Below, piece by piece: positions 41,978 to 50,165 of a stretch of DNA of 64,000 bases. The notes under the pieces were generated by a model. The model ran no database searches. It was not told the origin of the DNA and worked only from the letters and a program-made list of their open reading frames with translations. The stretch is from assembly GCF_000348785.1 (NCBI RefSeq), contig NC_020520.1, forward strand, positions 3,906,001 through 3,970,000, in the 5' to 3' direction. Numbering within the stretch: position 1 is the stretch's first letter; each line of letters begins with the position of its first letter. The position numbers and the translations under genes are program-made. The stretch comes from Ilumatobacter coccineus YM16-304. GTDB lineage: Bacteria > Actinomycetota > Acidimicrobiia > Acidimicrobiales > Ilumatobacteraceae.

Positions 41978-43741
41978 ATGAGCGCAGAGACGATCAAGAT
42001 CGAGAGCGGCTACCTCGCCGGCACGATCGGTGCCGAACTCGCCGATGACGGCGCCGTCGAGTTCCAACACGACGCCGAGATGCTGTTGAAGTTCCACGGC
42101 ATCTACCAGCAGGACGACCGCGACATCCGCCGCAGCCGCACCCAGGCGAAGCTGCCGCTCGACTACTCGTGCATGGTCCGGGCGTCGGTTCCCGGCGGCG
42201 TGATCACCGGCGACCAGTGGCTCGCTCTCGACCGCGTGGCCGCGCTCGCCGACGACAAACTGCGCCTCACCACCCGCCAGGGCGTGCAGTACCACGTCGT
42301 CTACAAGAACGAACTCGCCCAACTGGTCGGCGGCATCAACAGTTCGCTGCTCACCACGCTCGGCGCCTGCGGCGACGTGGTGCGCAACATCATGGCGTGC
42401 CCGCTCCCCCACCCCGAACGCCGAGCGGTCATCGATCCGCTCGTCGACGATCTGGTCGCCCGGTTCCGTCCGCAGACCGAGAGCTACTGGGAACTGTGGG
42501 TCGACGGCGAGAAGGCCGTCAGCGCGGAGAAGCCTCGGGCCAACGCCCTCTCGCTCCCGGCGATCGACGACGTCGAGCCGCTCTACGGCGACGCCTATCT
42601 CCCGCGCAAGTTCAAGATCGCCGTCGCCTGGCCCGGCGACAACTGCGTCGACATCTACACCAACGACGTCGGCATCGTGCCGACGCTCTCGGAGGGAACG
42701 TCGGGCGAGCTGACCGGCTACGTCGTGCTCGCCGGCGGCGGCATGGGCATGAGCCACAACCGCCCCGACGACACCTACCCACTGCTCGCTCAGCCCGTCG
42801 CCTGGGTGCCGGTGGAGCAGGTCGGCGACGTGGTCGAGGCCATCGTCGCCACGCAACGCGATCACGGCAACCGTGACGACCGCAGCCGGGCACGACTCAA
42901 GTACCTGCTCGAAGCGAAGGGGATCGACTGGCTGCGCGACCAGATCGAGGAGCGCACCGGCTTCGCCCTCGCCGCGCCCGTCGAGTTGCCCGACTGGACC
43001 GTCGACGCCCACCACGGCTGGCACGACCACGAGTCGTCACCGGGCCATGCGAGCGACTCGGTCACCCTCGGCCTCCCCGTGCCGTCGGGCAAGGTCGCCG
43101 GCGGGCTCCGCTGGGCGCTGCGCCGACTGATCGCCGACGGCCTCGTCGACGAACTGCGCGTGACCGCGCGACAAGACCTCCTGCTGCTCGGCGTCGATCC
43201 GCGTGAGATCGAGACGGTCGAGAACCTGCTGCACGCCAACGGTGTGCAGCTCGCCTCCGACAACAGCGCCACCCGCAACCTCGCCATCGCCTGCCCGGCG
43301 CTCCCGACCTGCTCCAAGGCACTCGGCGAAGCCGAACGAGTGCTGCCCGACGTGGTCGACCGGCTCGAGAAGGTCTTGGCCGACACCGGCAACACGGGCC
43401 TCCCGCTCCGCCTCAACATGACCGGCTGCCCCAACGGCTGCTCACGTCCCTACGCCGCCGAGCTCGGCATCGTCGGTCGCTCGAAGCGCGGCTACGACGT
43501 GCTGGTCGGCGGCTCCCCGGCCGGCGACCGCCTCGCGCGCCGGCTTCGCGCCGACGTGCCGATCAACGACATCGCCGACCTGCTCCGCCCGCTGCTCGAA
43601 CGATTCAGCCGCGACACCGACCGCACGTCACCCACCAGCTTCGGCGACTGGGCCGACGCCAACTGGGAGCAGCTCGACGCGCTGCTTCCGCCCGACACGT
43701 CGCGCCGCGCCGCTCGCCGTGCCGAACGGAGCGAATCATGA
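41978..43741 (+). CDS. cysI: Assimilatory sulfite reductase haemoprotein
   Basis: A 587-residue siroheme and [4Fe-4S] enzyme that reduces sulfite to sulfide. The cluster and siroheme ligands lie in CPALPTCSKALGE and NMTGCPNGCSRPYAAE, the CysI pattern (C-X5-C and C-X3-C). The substrate Arg/Lys residues are in the RTQAKLPLDYSCMVRASVPGG and RLTTRQGVQYH region. The start is ATG 41978 with a weak GAAAG site. The frame is open 198 codons upstream, but that region overlaps cysH and is a shadow. Its stop overlaps the start of cobA by 4 nt. The electron donor (ferredoxin or a separate flavoprotein) is not encoded nearby; nitrite reductase is the alternative, but the cysH context favours sulfite. Confidence 0.9.
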   Translation: MSAETIKIESGYLAGTIGAELADDGAVEFQHDAEMLLKFHGIYQQDDRDIRRSRTQAKLPLDYSCMVRASVPGGVITGDQWLALDRVAALADDKLRLTTRQGVQYHVVYKNELAQLVGGINSSLLTTLGACGDVVRNIMACPLPHPERRAVIDPLVDDLVARFRPQTESYWELWVDGEKAVSAEKPRANALSLPAIDDVEPLYGDAYLPRKFKIAVAWPGDNCVDIYTNDVGIVPTLSEGTSGELTGYVVLAGGGMGMSHNRPDDTYPLLAQPVAWVPVEQVGDVVEAIVATQRDHGNRDDRSRARLKYLLEAKGIDWLRDQIEERTGFALAAPVELPDWTVDAHHGWHDHESSPGHASDSVTLGLPVPSGKVAGGLRWALRRLIADGLVDELRVTARQDLLLLGVDPREIETVENLLHANGVQLASDNSATRNLAIACPALPTCSKALGEAERVLPDVVDRLEKVLADTGNTGLPLRLNMTGCPNGCSRPYAAELGIVGRSKRGYDVLVGGSPAGDRLARRLRADVPINDIADLLRPLLERFSRDTDRTSPTSFGDWADANWEQLDALLPPDTSRRAARRAERSES

Positions 43742-44499
43742 CCGTCTCCCTCGTCGGTGCCGGGCCGGGTGACCCCGATCTGCTGACCATGAAGGCAGCG
43801 CGTCTGCTGGCACAGGCCGACGTGGTGGTCCACGACGCACTCGTCGGCGACGGCGTGATGGATCTGGTTCCCGAACGGGCCGAGCGGATCGATGTCGGCA
43901 AGCGCGCCGGTCGCCCCGTCCCCCAGGAGATGATCTCCGCGCTCCTGGTCGAACTCGGCCGGCAGGGCAAGCGCGTCGTGCGACTCAAGGGCGGCGACCC
44001 GTTCGTCTTCGGTCGAGGTGGGGAGGAAGCGATCGCGCTCCAGGAAGCCGGCGTGAGCTTCGAGATCGTGCCCGGCATCACGTCGTGCGTCGCCGCACCG
44101 GCCGCCGCGGGCGTTCCTGTCACGCACCGGGGTGTGTCGGCGGCCTTCACCGTCGTCACCGGGCATCGTCGACCGGGCGAACCCGACGTCGACTGGCGGG
44201 CGCTCGCCCGCTTCAACCGCACCGGTGGCACCATCGTCGTGCTCATGGGCGTGGCCCATCGCGGTGCGATCGCCGACGAGTTGATCGCCGGTGGGCTCGA
44301 TCCCGACACGCCGGTGGCAGCGGTGCGATCGGCGACGACGGGCGATCAGGTCGTCGCTCGATGCGATCTGGCAGAACTCGGTTCGACGCACGTCGAGTCA
44401 CCGGCCACGATCGTCATCGGCGCCGTCGCGGCCTTCGACCTCTTGCGCGTCGAACACGATGCCGCGCCACGGTTCGACCCGGCTCAACTCGCGCTGTAG
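43738..44499 (+). CDS. cobA: Uroporphyrinogen-III C-methyltransferase
   Basis: A 253-residue SAM-dependent enzyme that makes precorrin-2, the entry to siroheme and cobalamin. The N-terminal VSLVGAGPGDPDLLTMKAARLL, the SAM-site segment VVRLKGGDPFVFGRGGEEA and the PGITSCVAAPAAAGVPVTHR segment are diagnostic. It is translationally coupled to cysI (ATGA overlap), which ties it to siroheme supply rather than to B12. The last 16 nt overlap the end of the convergent MOSC gene. Confidence 0.92.
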   Translation: MTVSLVGAGPGDPDLLTMKAARLLAQADVVVHDALVGDGVMDLVPERAERIDVGKRAGRPVPQEMISALLVELGRQGKRVVRLKGGDPFVFGRGGEEAIALQEAGVSFEIVPGITSCVAAPAAAGVPVTHRGVSAAFTVVTGHRRPGEPDVDWRALARFNRTGGTIVVLMGVAHRGAIADELIAGGLDPDTPVAAVRSATTGDQVVARCDLAELGSTHVESPATIVIGAVAAFDLLRVEHDAAPRFDPAQLAL

Positions 44500-45206
44500 A
44501 CGACCTCGGCACCGACCTCGATCTCGCCAGGCGACTCGACGAGGCAGCCGACCGCGAGGAACGTCGCCCGTTCGGCGTTGATGGTCTTCAGCACGTCGAG
44601 ATCGCGGTCGAGGTCGGGCTGCGGCCGCGTGACCATGACGCAGCGATCGATCTGCTTGCGGACGAACAACCGCACGTCGCCGATGGCCACGTGGCCGCCG
44701 ACGAAGTCGTCTTCGCCCGATCCGTCGACGATGAGGTTGGTGCGGAAGCGGCGGCGGTCCCAGTCGCGAAGCGACCCTTCCGACACCAGCGACACCCGCG
44801 CCTTCGCCGAGTCGTGGAACGCTCCGCCGGGGCCCTGCCAACTCACCCAGTCGGCATCGTTCTCGACGTCGAGCGGCACCTCGTAGGTACCGCCCGCTTC
44901 GAGGTTGTGCTCGCCGGCCGCACGCAGCTCGATGTCTCGCCCGAGCCATGCCGACAGCGCCGCGTCGTCGCCGGCTCCGACCTCGTTGCCGTCGGGCAAC
45001 GTGATCACCACGTCCCCGCCGACCACCCGTGCCGACGCAAACAACAGCTCCGGCGTGCGGCGGGCCGTGAGCGTCGTTCCGGTACTCACGTCGAACAGGC
45101 TCCAGCCGCGGTCACCGGCGATGCCGAGTTCGGTGATCGTCGCCGACGGCAGCACCTCGCCCCCGATCGACTTGACCGGGTATCGCCAGATCTCTCTCAC
45201 GCGCAC
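44484..45206 (-). CDS. MOSC-domain protein
   Basis: A 240-residue protein with an N-terminal beta-barrel (MRVREIWRYPVKSIGGE) and a MOSC domain. MOSC domains bind molybdenum cofactor and take part in sulfur carriage or N-oxide reduction (MOCOS C-terminus, YiiM, mARC). The likely functional Cys is in KQIDRCVMVTRPQPD, the conserved position in this family. It is convergent with, and overlaps, cobA by 16 nt. A molybdenum hydroxylase that could use related chemistry is at 31023. GTG 45206 is chosen because TAGCTT lies 7 nt before it. Confidence 0.85.
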   Translation of the reverse strand: MRVREIWRYPVKSIGGEVLPSATITELGIAGDRGWSLFDVSTGTTLTARRTPELLFASARVVGGDVVITLPDGNEVGAGDDAALSAWLGRDIELRAAGEHNLEAGGTYEVPLDVENDADWVSWQGPGGAFHDSAKARVSLVSEGSLRDWDRRRFRTNLIVDGSGEDDFVGGHVAIGDVRLFVRKQIDRCVMVTRPQPDLDRDLDVLKTINAERATFLAVGCLVESPGEIEVGAEVVYSAS

Positions 45207-45213
45207 CTGCCCG

Positions 45214-45219
45214 AAGCTA
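45214..45219 (-). promoter_or_regulatory. -10 box of the MOSC gene
   Basis: TAGCTT (minus strand) ends 7 nt before the GTG start at 45206. Confidence 0.45.
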
Positions 45220-45349
45220 GCCCGCTCCCTCGACGCGATTCGGCCGCGGTCGGTTCACTCGACCCGGTCTCGAACACCTGCCGGTGACCGCCCCGAGCCC
45301 CGTACGGCGGGCAGGCCGGGCCCAACGCTGCCGGATCGGCGCCGACCAC

Positions 45350-45355
45350 TAGGTT
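45350..45355 (+). promoter_or_regulatory. -10 box of the M20 hydrolase gene
   Basis: TAGGTT ends 7 nt before GTG 45363 and overlaps the alternative TTG start at 45354. Confidence 0.45.
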
Positions 45356-45362
45356 GGCGCTC

Positions 45363-46625
45363 GTGACCGTGACGATCGACCACGACCGAATTGCTCAGCA
45401 GATCGACTCCATGTTGCCGCCTCTCCGAGAGGTGTACGAGGACCTCCACGCCCATCCCGAACTCTCGTTCCAGGAGCACCGCACGGCCGGAGTCGTGGCG
45501 GACCGGCTGGACGCCCTCGGTTTCGAGGTCACCACCGGAGTCGGCGGCACCGGAGTCGTCGCCACGCTCGGCGACGACGGGCCGCCGGTCTTGCTTCGGG
45601 CCGACATCGATGCGCTCCCGGTGGAGGAGGCGACGGGGCTCTCCTATGCGAGCACGCAGCGCGGCATGACCGCCGCCGGAGACGACGTGCCGATCGCCCA
45701 CGCCTGCGGGCACGACATGCACGTGACCTGGATGCTCGGCGTGGCCGAACTGCTGGCCTCCGACCGATCCGCGTGGGGCGGCCGGGCAATGCTGGTGTTC
45801 CAGCCTGCCGAGGAGGTCGGCGGCGGGGCCGCCGCCATGTGCGACGACGGACTGTTCGAACGGTTCGGCACCCCCGTCGTCGGCCTGGGTCAACACGTTG
45901 CGCCCGCACCCGCCGGCTGGCTGTTGTCGCGGTCGGGCGTTGCGATGGCGGCGAGCGACTCGCTGAAGGTGGTCCTGCACGGCCGGGGCGGACACGGCTC
46001 GTCACCCGAATCCACGGTCGACCCGGTCGTGCTGGCCGCTTCGACGATCATGCGCCTGCAGAGCATCGTCTCACGCGAGTTGGCTGCCCGGGAATCGGCG
46101 GTCGTCACGGTTGGCACCGTGCACGCCGGCACGAAGGAGAACATCATCGCCGATCGGGCCGAACTCGGGCTCAACGTCCGCACCTTCGACGCCAAGGTGC
46201 GAGACCGGGTCCTGGCTGCGATCGAGCGAATCGTCCACGGCGAGGCCCATGCGGCCGGATGCCCGTCCTCACCCGAGATCGAGCCGATCAGTCGGTTCCC
46301 GGCCCTGCACAACGATCCGACCACCACGACCACGGTCGAGGCCGCGTTCCGCTCGCACTTCGCTGCCGACCGGGTGCTCGAGGCACCGCCCGCCTCGGCA
46401 TCGGAGGACTTCGGTCTGCTGGGAGAGCGGGGCGGCTTTCCGTCCAGTTTCTGGTTCGTTGGAGGTGCCGACCACGCCACCTTCTTCGATGCGCTGGCCG
46501 CCAATCGAGTGAACGAGGACATTCCCGCCAATCACTCCCCGCTGTACGCGCCCATCCAGAATCCGACCATGGCCGCGGGGATCGAGGCGATGTACGTGGC
46601 GGCGCGCCAATGGTTGACCGCGTAG
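45363..46625 (+). CDS. M20-family amidohydrolase/peptidase
   Basis: A 420-residue dinuclear metal hydrolase of the M20D group (hippurate, IAA-amino acid and N-acyl amino acid hydrolases). The metal and catalytic segments are LHAHPELSFQEHRTAG, LRADIDALPVEE, HACGHDMHV and FQPAEEVGGG, with the dimerisation domain between. It splits an N-acyl or peptide amide bond; the substrate is unknown. It lies 50 nt upstream of mftA on the same strand. The standard mycofactocin peptidase, MftE, is absent here, so this enzyme is a candidate substitute, but both genes have their own -10 box and the link may be chance. Confidence 0.85.
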   Translation: MTVTIDHDRIAQQIDSMLPPLREVYEDLHAHPELSFQEHRTAGVVADRLDALGFEVTTGVGGTGVVATLGDDGPPVLLRADIDALPVEEATGLSYASTQRGMTAAGDDVPIAHACGHDMHVTWMLGVAELLASDRSAWGGRAMLVFQPAEEVGGGAAAMCDDGLFERFGTPVVGLGQHVAPAPAGWLLSRSGVAMAASDSLKVVLHGRGGHGSSPESTVDPVVLAASTIMRLQSIVSRELAARESAVVTVGTVHAGTKENIIADRAELGLNVRTFDAKVRDRVLAAIERIVHGEAHAAGCPSSPEIEPISRFPALHNDPTTTTTVEAAFRSHFAADRVLEAPPASASEDFGLLGERGGFPSSFWFVGGADHATFFDALAANRVNEDIPANHSPLYAPIQNPTMAAGIEAMYVAARQWLTA

Positions 46626-46663
46626 CTCGATCGGCAGATCAGGTCGGGCGACGAGACCGCGGC

Positions 46664-46669
46664 TATCCT
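46664..46669 (+). promoter_or_regulatory. -10 box of the mftABC operon
   Basis: TATCCT ends 6 nt before the ATG of mftA, predicting a leaderless mftABC transcript. No good -35 is seen. Confidence 0.45.
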
Positions 46670-46675
46670 GCCTCC

Positions 46676-46789
46676 ATGGACGAAACGACCGTCAACGATT
46701 CCGTCGAGACCGAGACGACCGACGTTCTCGTCGAAGAAGAACTTCTCGTCGAGGAGATCTCCATCGACGGGATGTGCGGCGTCTACTGA
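46676..46789 (+). CDS. mftA: Mycofactocin precursor peptide MftA
   Basis: A 37-residue ribosomal precursor. The C-terminus IDGMCGVY is the hallmark of MftA. MftC decarboxylates the last Tyr and cross-links it to the preceding Val, and later steps release the Val-Tyr-derived redox core. The leader is very acidic (14 Glu or Asp residues), as usual, and binds MftB. It is followed by mftB after 4 nt. No mftR regulator precedes it. Confidence 0.95.
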   Translation: MDETTVNDSVETETTDVLVEEELLVEEISIDGMCGVY

Positions 46790-46793
46790 CCGG

Positions 46794-47111
46794 ATGCTCG
46801 ACGCGTCGCTCGGCCTGCACCCGCAGGTAGCGCTCCGCCCCGAGCCGTTCGGCGCGCTGGCGTACCACTACGACACGCGCAAGCTCGTCTTCCTGAAACA
46901 CCCCGACGTCGTGCGCGTCGTGCAGTCGCTCGCCGACCACGACACTGTCGCCGACACGCTCACCGCGTGCAACATCGACGAGCGCCGCTGGCCCTCGTTC
47001 GACCGAGCGCTGACCTCCCTCTACGAGTCCGACATGCTCTGCGACGTCGCGCCCAGCGGCGCTTCGTCGAGCACCGACGTCCGTCAACCCACCACCGCGA
47101 TCGAGGCCTGA
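46794..47111 (+). CDS. mftB: Mycofactocin precursor-binding chaperone MftB
   Basis: A 105-residue RiPP recognition element of the PqqD-like fold. The pattern HPQVALRPEPFGALAYHYDTRKLVFLKHPDVVRVVQSL is typical of MftB. It binds the MftA leader and presents it to MftC. It is sandwiched between mftA (4 nt gap) and mftC (3 nt gap). The last 15 or so residues are a disordered Ser/Thr tail. Confidence 0.92.
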   Translation: MLDASLGLHPQVALRPEPFGALAYHYDTRKLVFLKHPDVVRVVQSLADHDTVADTLTACNIDERRWPSFDRALTSLYESDMLCDVAPSGASSSTDVRQPTTAIEA

Positions 47112-47114
47112 ACC

Positions 47115-48272
47115 ATGACCGTGACCGACACCCCCACGTCCGGCCCCGCCGCGCTCGTCGAGCAGCTCAAGGGCGGGCTCGATGCACCCATCTGCCTCAC
47201 GTGGGAACTCACCTACGCCTGCAACCTCGAGTGCGTCCACTGCCTCTCGTCGTCGGGTCGCCGTGACCCGCGAGAGCTCACCACCGCCGAAGCAAAGGGC
47301 GTGCTCGACGAGCTCAAGGCGCTCCAGGTCTTCTACATCAACATCGGTGGCGGCGAACCGATGATCCGTCGTGACTTCTTCGAGATCCTCGACTACTCGA
47401 TCAGCCAGGGCATCGGTGTGAAGTTCTCGACCAACGGCGCGTTCATCGACGCCGACAAGGCCCGACGCCTCGCGGCGATGGACTACCTCGACATCCAGAT
47501 CAGCCTCGACGGCACCGACGCCGAGGTCAACGACGCCGTTCGCGGCGAGGGCTCGTACGCCACGGCGATCCAGGCGATGCAGCACCTCAGCGACGCCGGC
47601 TTCGACGACTTCAAGATCTCGGTGGTCGTCACCCGCCACAACGTCGATCAACTCGACGAGTTCAAGGCGCTCGCCGACTCCTTCGGCGCCACGCTGCGCA
47701 TCACCCGTCTGCGCCCGTCGGGCCGCGGCGCCGACTCGTGGCACGACCTGCACCCGACCCAGGCGCAGCAGCGACAGATCTACGAGTGGCTGCTCGCCAA
47801 CGGCGACGACGTGCTCACCGGCGACTCGTTCTTCCACCTCAACGCGCTCGGCGAAGAGCCGCTGCCCGGGTTGAACATGTGCGGCGCCGGACGCGTCGTG
47901 TGCCTGATCGACCCGATCGGCGACGTGTACGCCTGCCCGTTCGTCATCCACGACGAGTTCAAGGCCGGCTCGGTTCGAGACGCCGGCGGCTTCAGCCACG
48001 TGTGGAAGCACAGCGACCTGTTCACCGAACTGCGCGAGCCGCAGTCGGCCGGCGCGTGCGCCTCGTGCGGCAGCTACGACGCGTGCCAGGGCGGCTGCAT
48101 GGCCGCCAAGTTCTTCGTCGGCATCCCGCTCGATGGCCCCGACCCCGAGTGCGTGAGCGGTCACGGCGAGGCTGCGATGCTCGCCGCGTCGTCGGGCAAC
48201 GTCGTCGTTCCGAAACCGGCGATGGACCACTCGAAGCCTCAGCGCACCCCCGTCGCGCTCACCCGCCGCTGA
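47115..48272 (+). CDS. mftC: Mycofactocin radical SAM maturase MftC
   Basis: A 385-residue radical SAM/SPASM enzyme. The SAM-cluster motif CxxxCxxC is Cys36, Cys40 and Cys43 (YACNLECVHC). GGGEPMIRRDFFE is the SAM-binding segment. The C-terminal SPASM region has further cysteines (NMCGAGRVVCLIDPIGDVYACPF and GACASCGSYDACQGGCMA) for two auxiliary clusters. It carries out the oxidative decarboxylation and C-C bond formation on MftA. mftD, mftE and mftF, which normally follow, are absent; the next gene is a convergent beta-helix protein. Confidence 0.95.
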   Translation: MTVTDTPTSGPAALVEQLKGGLDAPICLTWELTYACNLECVHCLSSSGRRDPRELTTAEAKGVLDELKALQVFYINIGGGEPMIRRDFFEILDYSISQGIGVKFSTNGAFIDADKARRLAAMDYLDIQISLDGTDAEVNDAVRGEGSYATAIQAMQHLSDAGFDDFKISVVVTRHNVDQLDEFKALADSFGATLRITRLRPSGRGADSWHDLHPTQAQQRQIYEWLLANGDDVLTGDSFFHLNALGEEPLPGLNMCGAGRVVCLIDPIGDVYACPFVIHDEFKAGSVRDAGGFSHVWKHSDLFTELREPQSAGACASCGSYDACQGGCMAAKFFVGIPLDGPDPECVSGHGEAAMLAASSGNVVVPKPAMDHSKPQRTPVALTRR

Positions 48273-48302
48273 TTCATCTGCGGGCGCGGCCCACGCGCTG
48301 AT

Positions 48303-50102
48303 TCAGGCGCAGTTGGGGACGACGTCGACCGGGCCGACGCGCACGGCGTGGCGCATCCCGTTGGCGCCGACGAGACCTCCCGCTGGAGCGGGATCGACGC
48401 GAGCGTCGAGCGGCCAGTCGTACCGCAGTCGGGGCGCGACCGCCGTCGGACCCGGAACCGGGACCAGACCGGCCAGCAGGTCGACGACGCCGGCGATCAC
48501 CGGTGGCAACGGGGCGCCCGCAGCGAGCGTCTCCACGCCGCGATAGTCACGACACTTGGCGGCGCGGACGGGGAACAAATCGTCGCCGGCGAAGGCGACC
48601 GAGCGCTCGCCCTGTCCGGTGTTCGAGCGGTGCGCGCCGAGGCTGGTGTTGACGGCGAGCGACGACGGCCAACGACCCCAGCGTGACACCGGCGTCGACG
48701 ACGTGCTCGGCCGCCAGTAGACGTTGTGGTCGGCGGTCACCCTCATCTGGGCTGCCGAGCGGTTCTCGGTCCAGTCGTTGACGTCGAGGAGCGCCGCACC
48801 GGTTGCTCTGGACGACCCGAGGAGGTTGTTGCGAATCGTGACCCTGTCGACGTCGCGCCGGGGGCCCTCCTCGACCTTGATCTGCCACGCGTTGTCGAAT
48901 GCCGCGTTGTTCCACACGTCGACCTGTTGTGACTCCAGCACCCAGATACCGGCTTCGCCGTTCCGCAGTGCCGTGTTCCCGGCGATGGCCGCGCCGTCGG
49001 TGAGTTCGACTTCGATGCCCGATCGGTGGTTGCTCTCCGTCAGGTTGCCGACGATGACGGCGCCGGCGCTCGAGACGTCGGTCCAGATGCCCGGGCCGTG
49101 GTTCCACGACACGTCACTGTGTCGCACGGTGACGTTCGCCGACCGGGTGGTCTTGATGCCCGCCGCCGAATGGAAGGGGTCGAAACCGGCGCGGTTGTTG
49201 CCGACGACCGACATGGCGTCGATCACGAGGTCGGTCGCGCTGTCGGCGTGGATGCCGATGTAGCCGTTGTCGCTCGCACGACCGTTGGCGATCGTGACGT
49301 CGTCGCCGATGACCGAGATACCGATCGCCGCGTTGTCTTCGGCCACGACCCCGTCGAACGTGAGGTCGTCGGCATACGCGCGGATGGCCGCGATGTGACG
49401 ACGTTCGGTCGCGTAGCGGCGCACGGTCACGTTCGTCAGGCTCGAGCCGTGCGCCTCGTTGAAGTAGATCCCCCACGACCGATTGGAGATGTCGACGGTC
49501 CGGCCGGCCGGATCGTCGGCGATCCACATGCGATCGGCTCCGGTCGCGTGGAAGAAGTGCCCCGGGCCCCACGCGTCGCCGCCGGCCGCCTGGAACAGTG
49601 GCTCGCCACCGACGAACACCTGGTCGGGGTAGCCGGCGGTGCGATAGCCCGGAAGCACCATCGCACCGAAGTCGGCGTGGAACTGCGTGGTCCAACCGTC
49701 GACGAACCAGCCGAGGGAGCCTCGCTCCCAACCGGAGACCGGGACGGATCCGTCGAGGATCGCTCGCTCTCCCGGGGCCGATCTGATGTCGAGCGCCTTG
49801 CGGTAGACCTGCACCGATTCTCGGTACACACCGCCGCGGATCTCGATCGCATCACCCGACGACGCACGGTCGACCGCCTCACCGATCGAGCGCAGCGGTG
49901 ACGACGACGAACCCGACGCGCTGTCGGAGCCTCGGGTCGAGACGTGCCAGACGGTCGCTGCGTCGGCAGAGGGGGACGCGTCGGCGACGAGCACCGACAC
50001 GCTGAGACAGGTGGCGACGAGGGCGCCGATCGTCCGCCACCACGGGCGCGACGAAGCAGCCACCGAACGCCGCCCTGGCGCATTGAGAGATTCCACCACC
50101 AC
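48303..50102 (-). CDS. Secreted right-handed beta-helix protein (1 of 2)
   Basis: A 599-residue exported protein. A basic N-terminus and hydrophobic stretch (about residues 25-48) form a signal peptide ending near ADAATV. The rest is a parallel beta-helix of PbH1-type turns (for example NVTVRRYATERRHIAAIRAYADDLTFDGVVAEDNAAIGISV), the fold of pectate lyases, alginate epimerases and NosD-like proteins. The N-terminal cap HVSTRGSDSASGSSSSPLRSIGEAVDRASSGDAIEIRGGVYRE is DUF1565/pectinase-like. It is a paralogue of the next gene. A polysaccharide substrate or adhesive role is inferred. It starts at GTG 50102. Confidence 0.8.
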   Translation of the reverse strand: MVVESLNAPGRRSVAASSRPWWRTIGALVATCLSVSVLVADASPSADAATVWHVSTRGSDSASGSSSSPLRSIGEAVDRASSGDAIEIRGGVYRESVQVYRKALDIRSAPGERAILDGSVPVSGWERGSLGWFVDGWTTQFHADFGAMVLPGYRTAGYPDQVFVGGEPLFQAAGGDAWGPGHFFHATGADRMWIADDPAGRTVDISNRSWGIYFNEAHGSSLTNVTVRRYATERRHIAAIRAYADDLTFDGVVAEDNAAIGISVIGDDVTIANGRASDNGYIGIHADSATDLVIDAMSVVGNNRAGFDPFHSAAGIKTTRSANVTVRHSDVSWNHGPGIWTDVSSAGAVIVGNLTESNHRSGIEVELTDGAAIAGNTALRNGEAGIWVLESQQVDVWNNAAFDNAWQIKVEEGPRRDVDRVTIRNNLLGSSRATGAALLDVNDWTENRSAAQMRVTADHNVYWRPSTSSTPVSRWGRWPSSLAVNTSLGAHRSNTGQGERSVAFAGDDLFPVRAAKCRDYRGVETLAAGAPLPPVIAGVVDLLAGLVPVPGPTAVAPRLRYDWPLDARVDPAPAGGLVGANGMRHAVRVGPVDVVPNCA

Positions 50103-50165
50103 GTGTATCGACCGGATGCACTCCGGACTTGAGCAGAATCTTCAGAAATTCTCGACGAATCGTCG

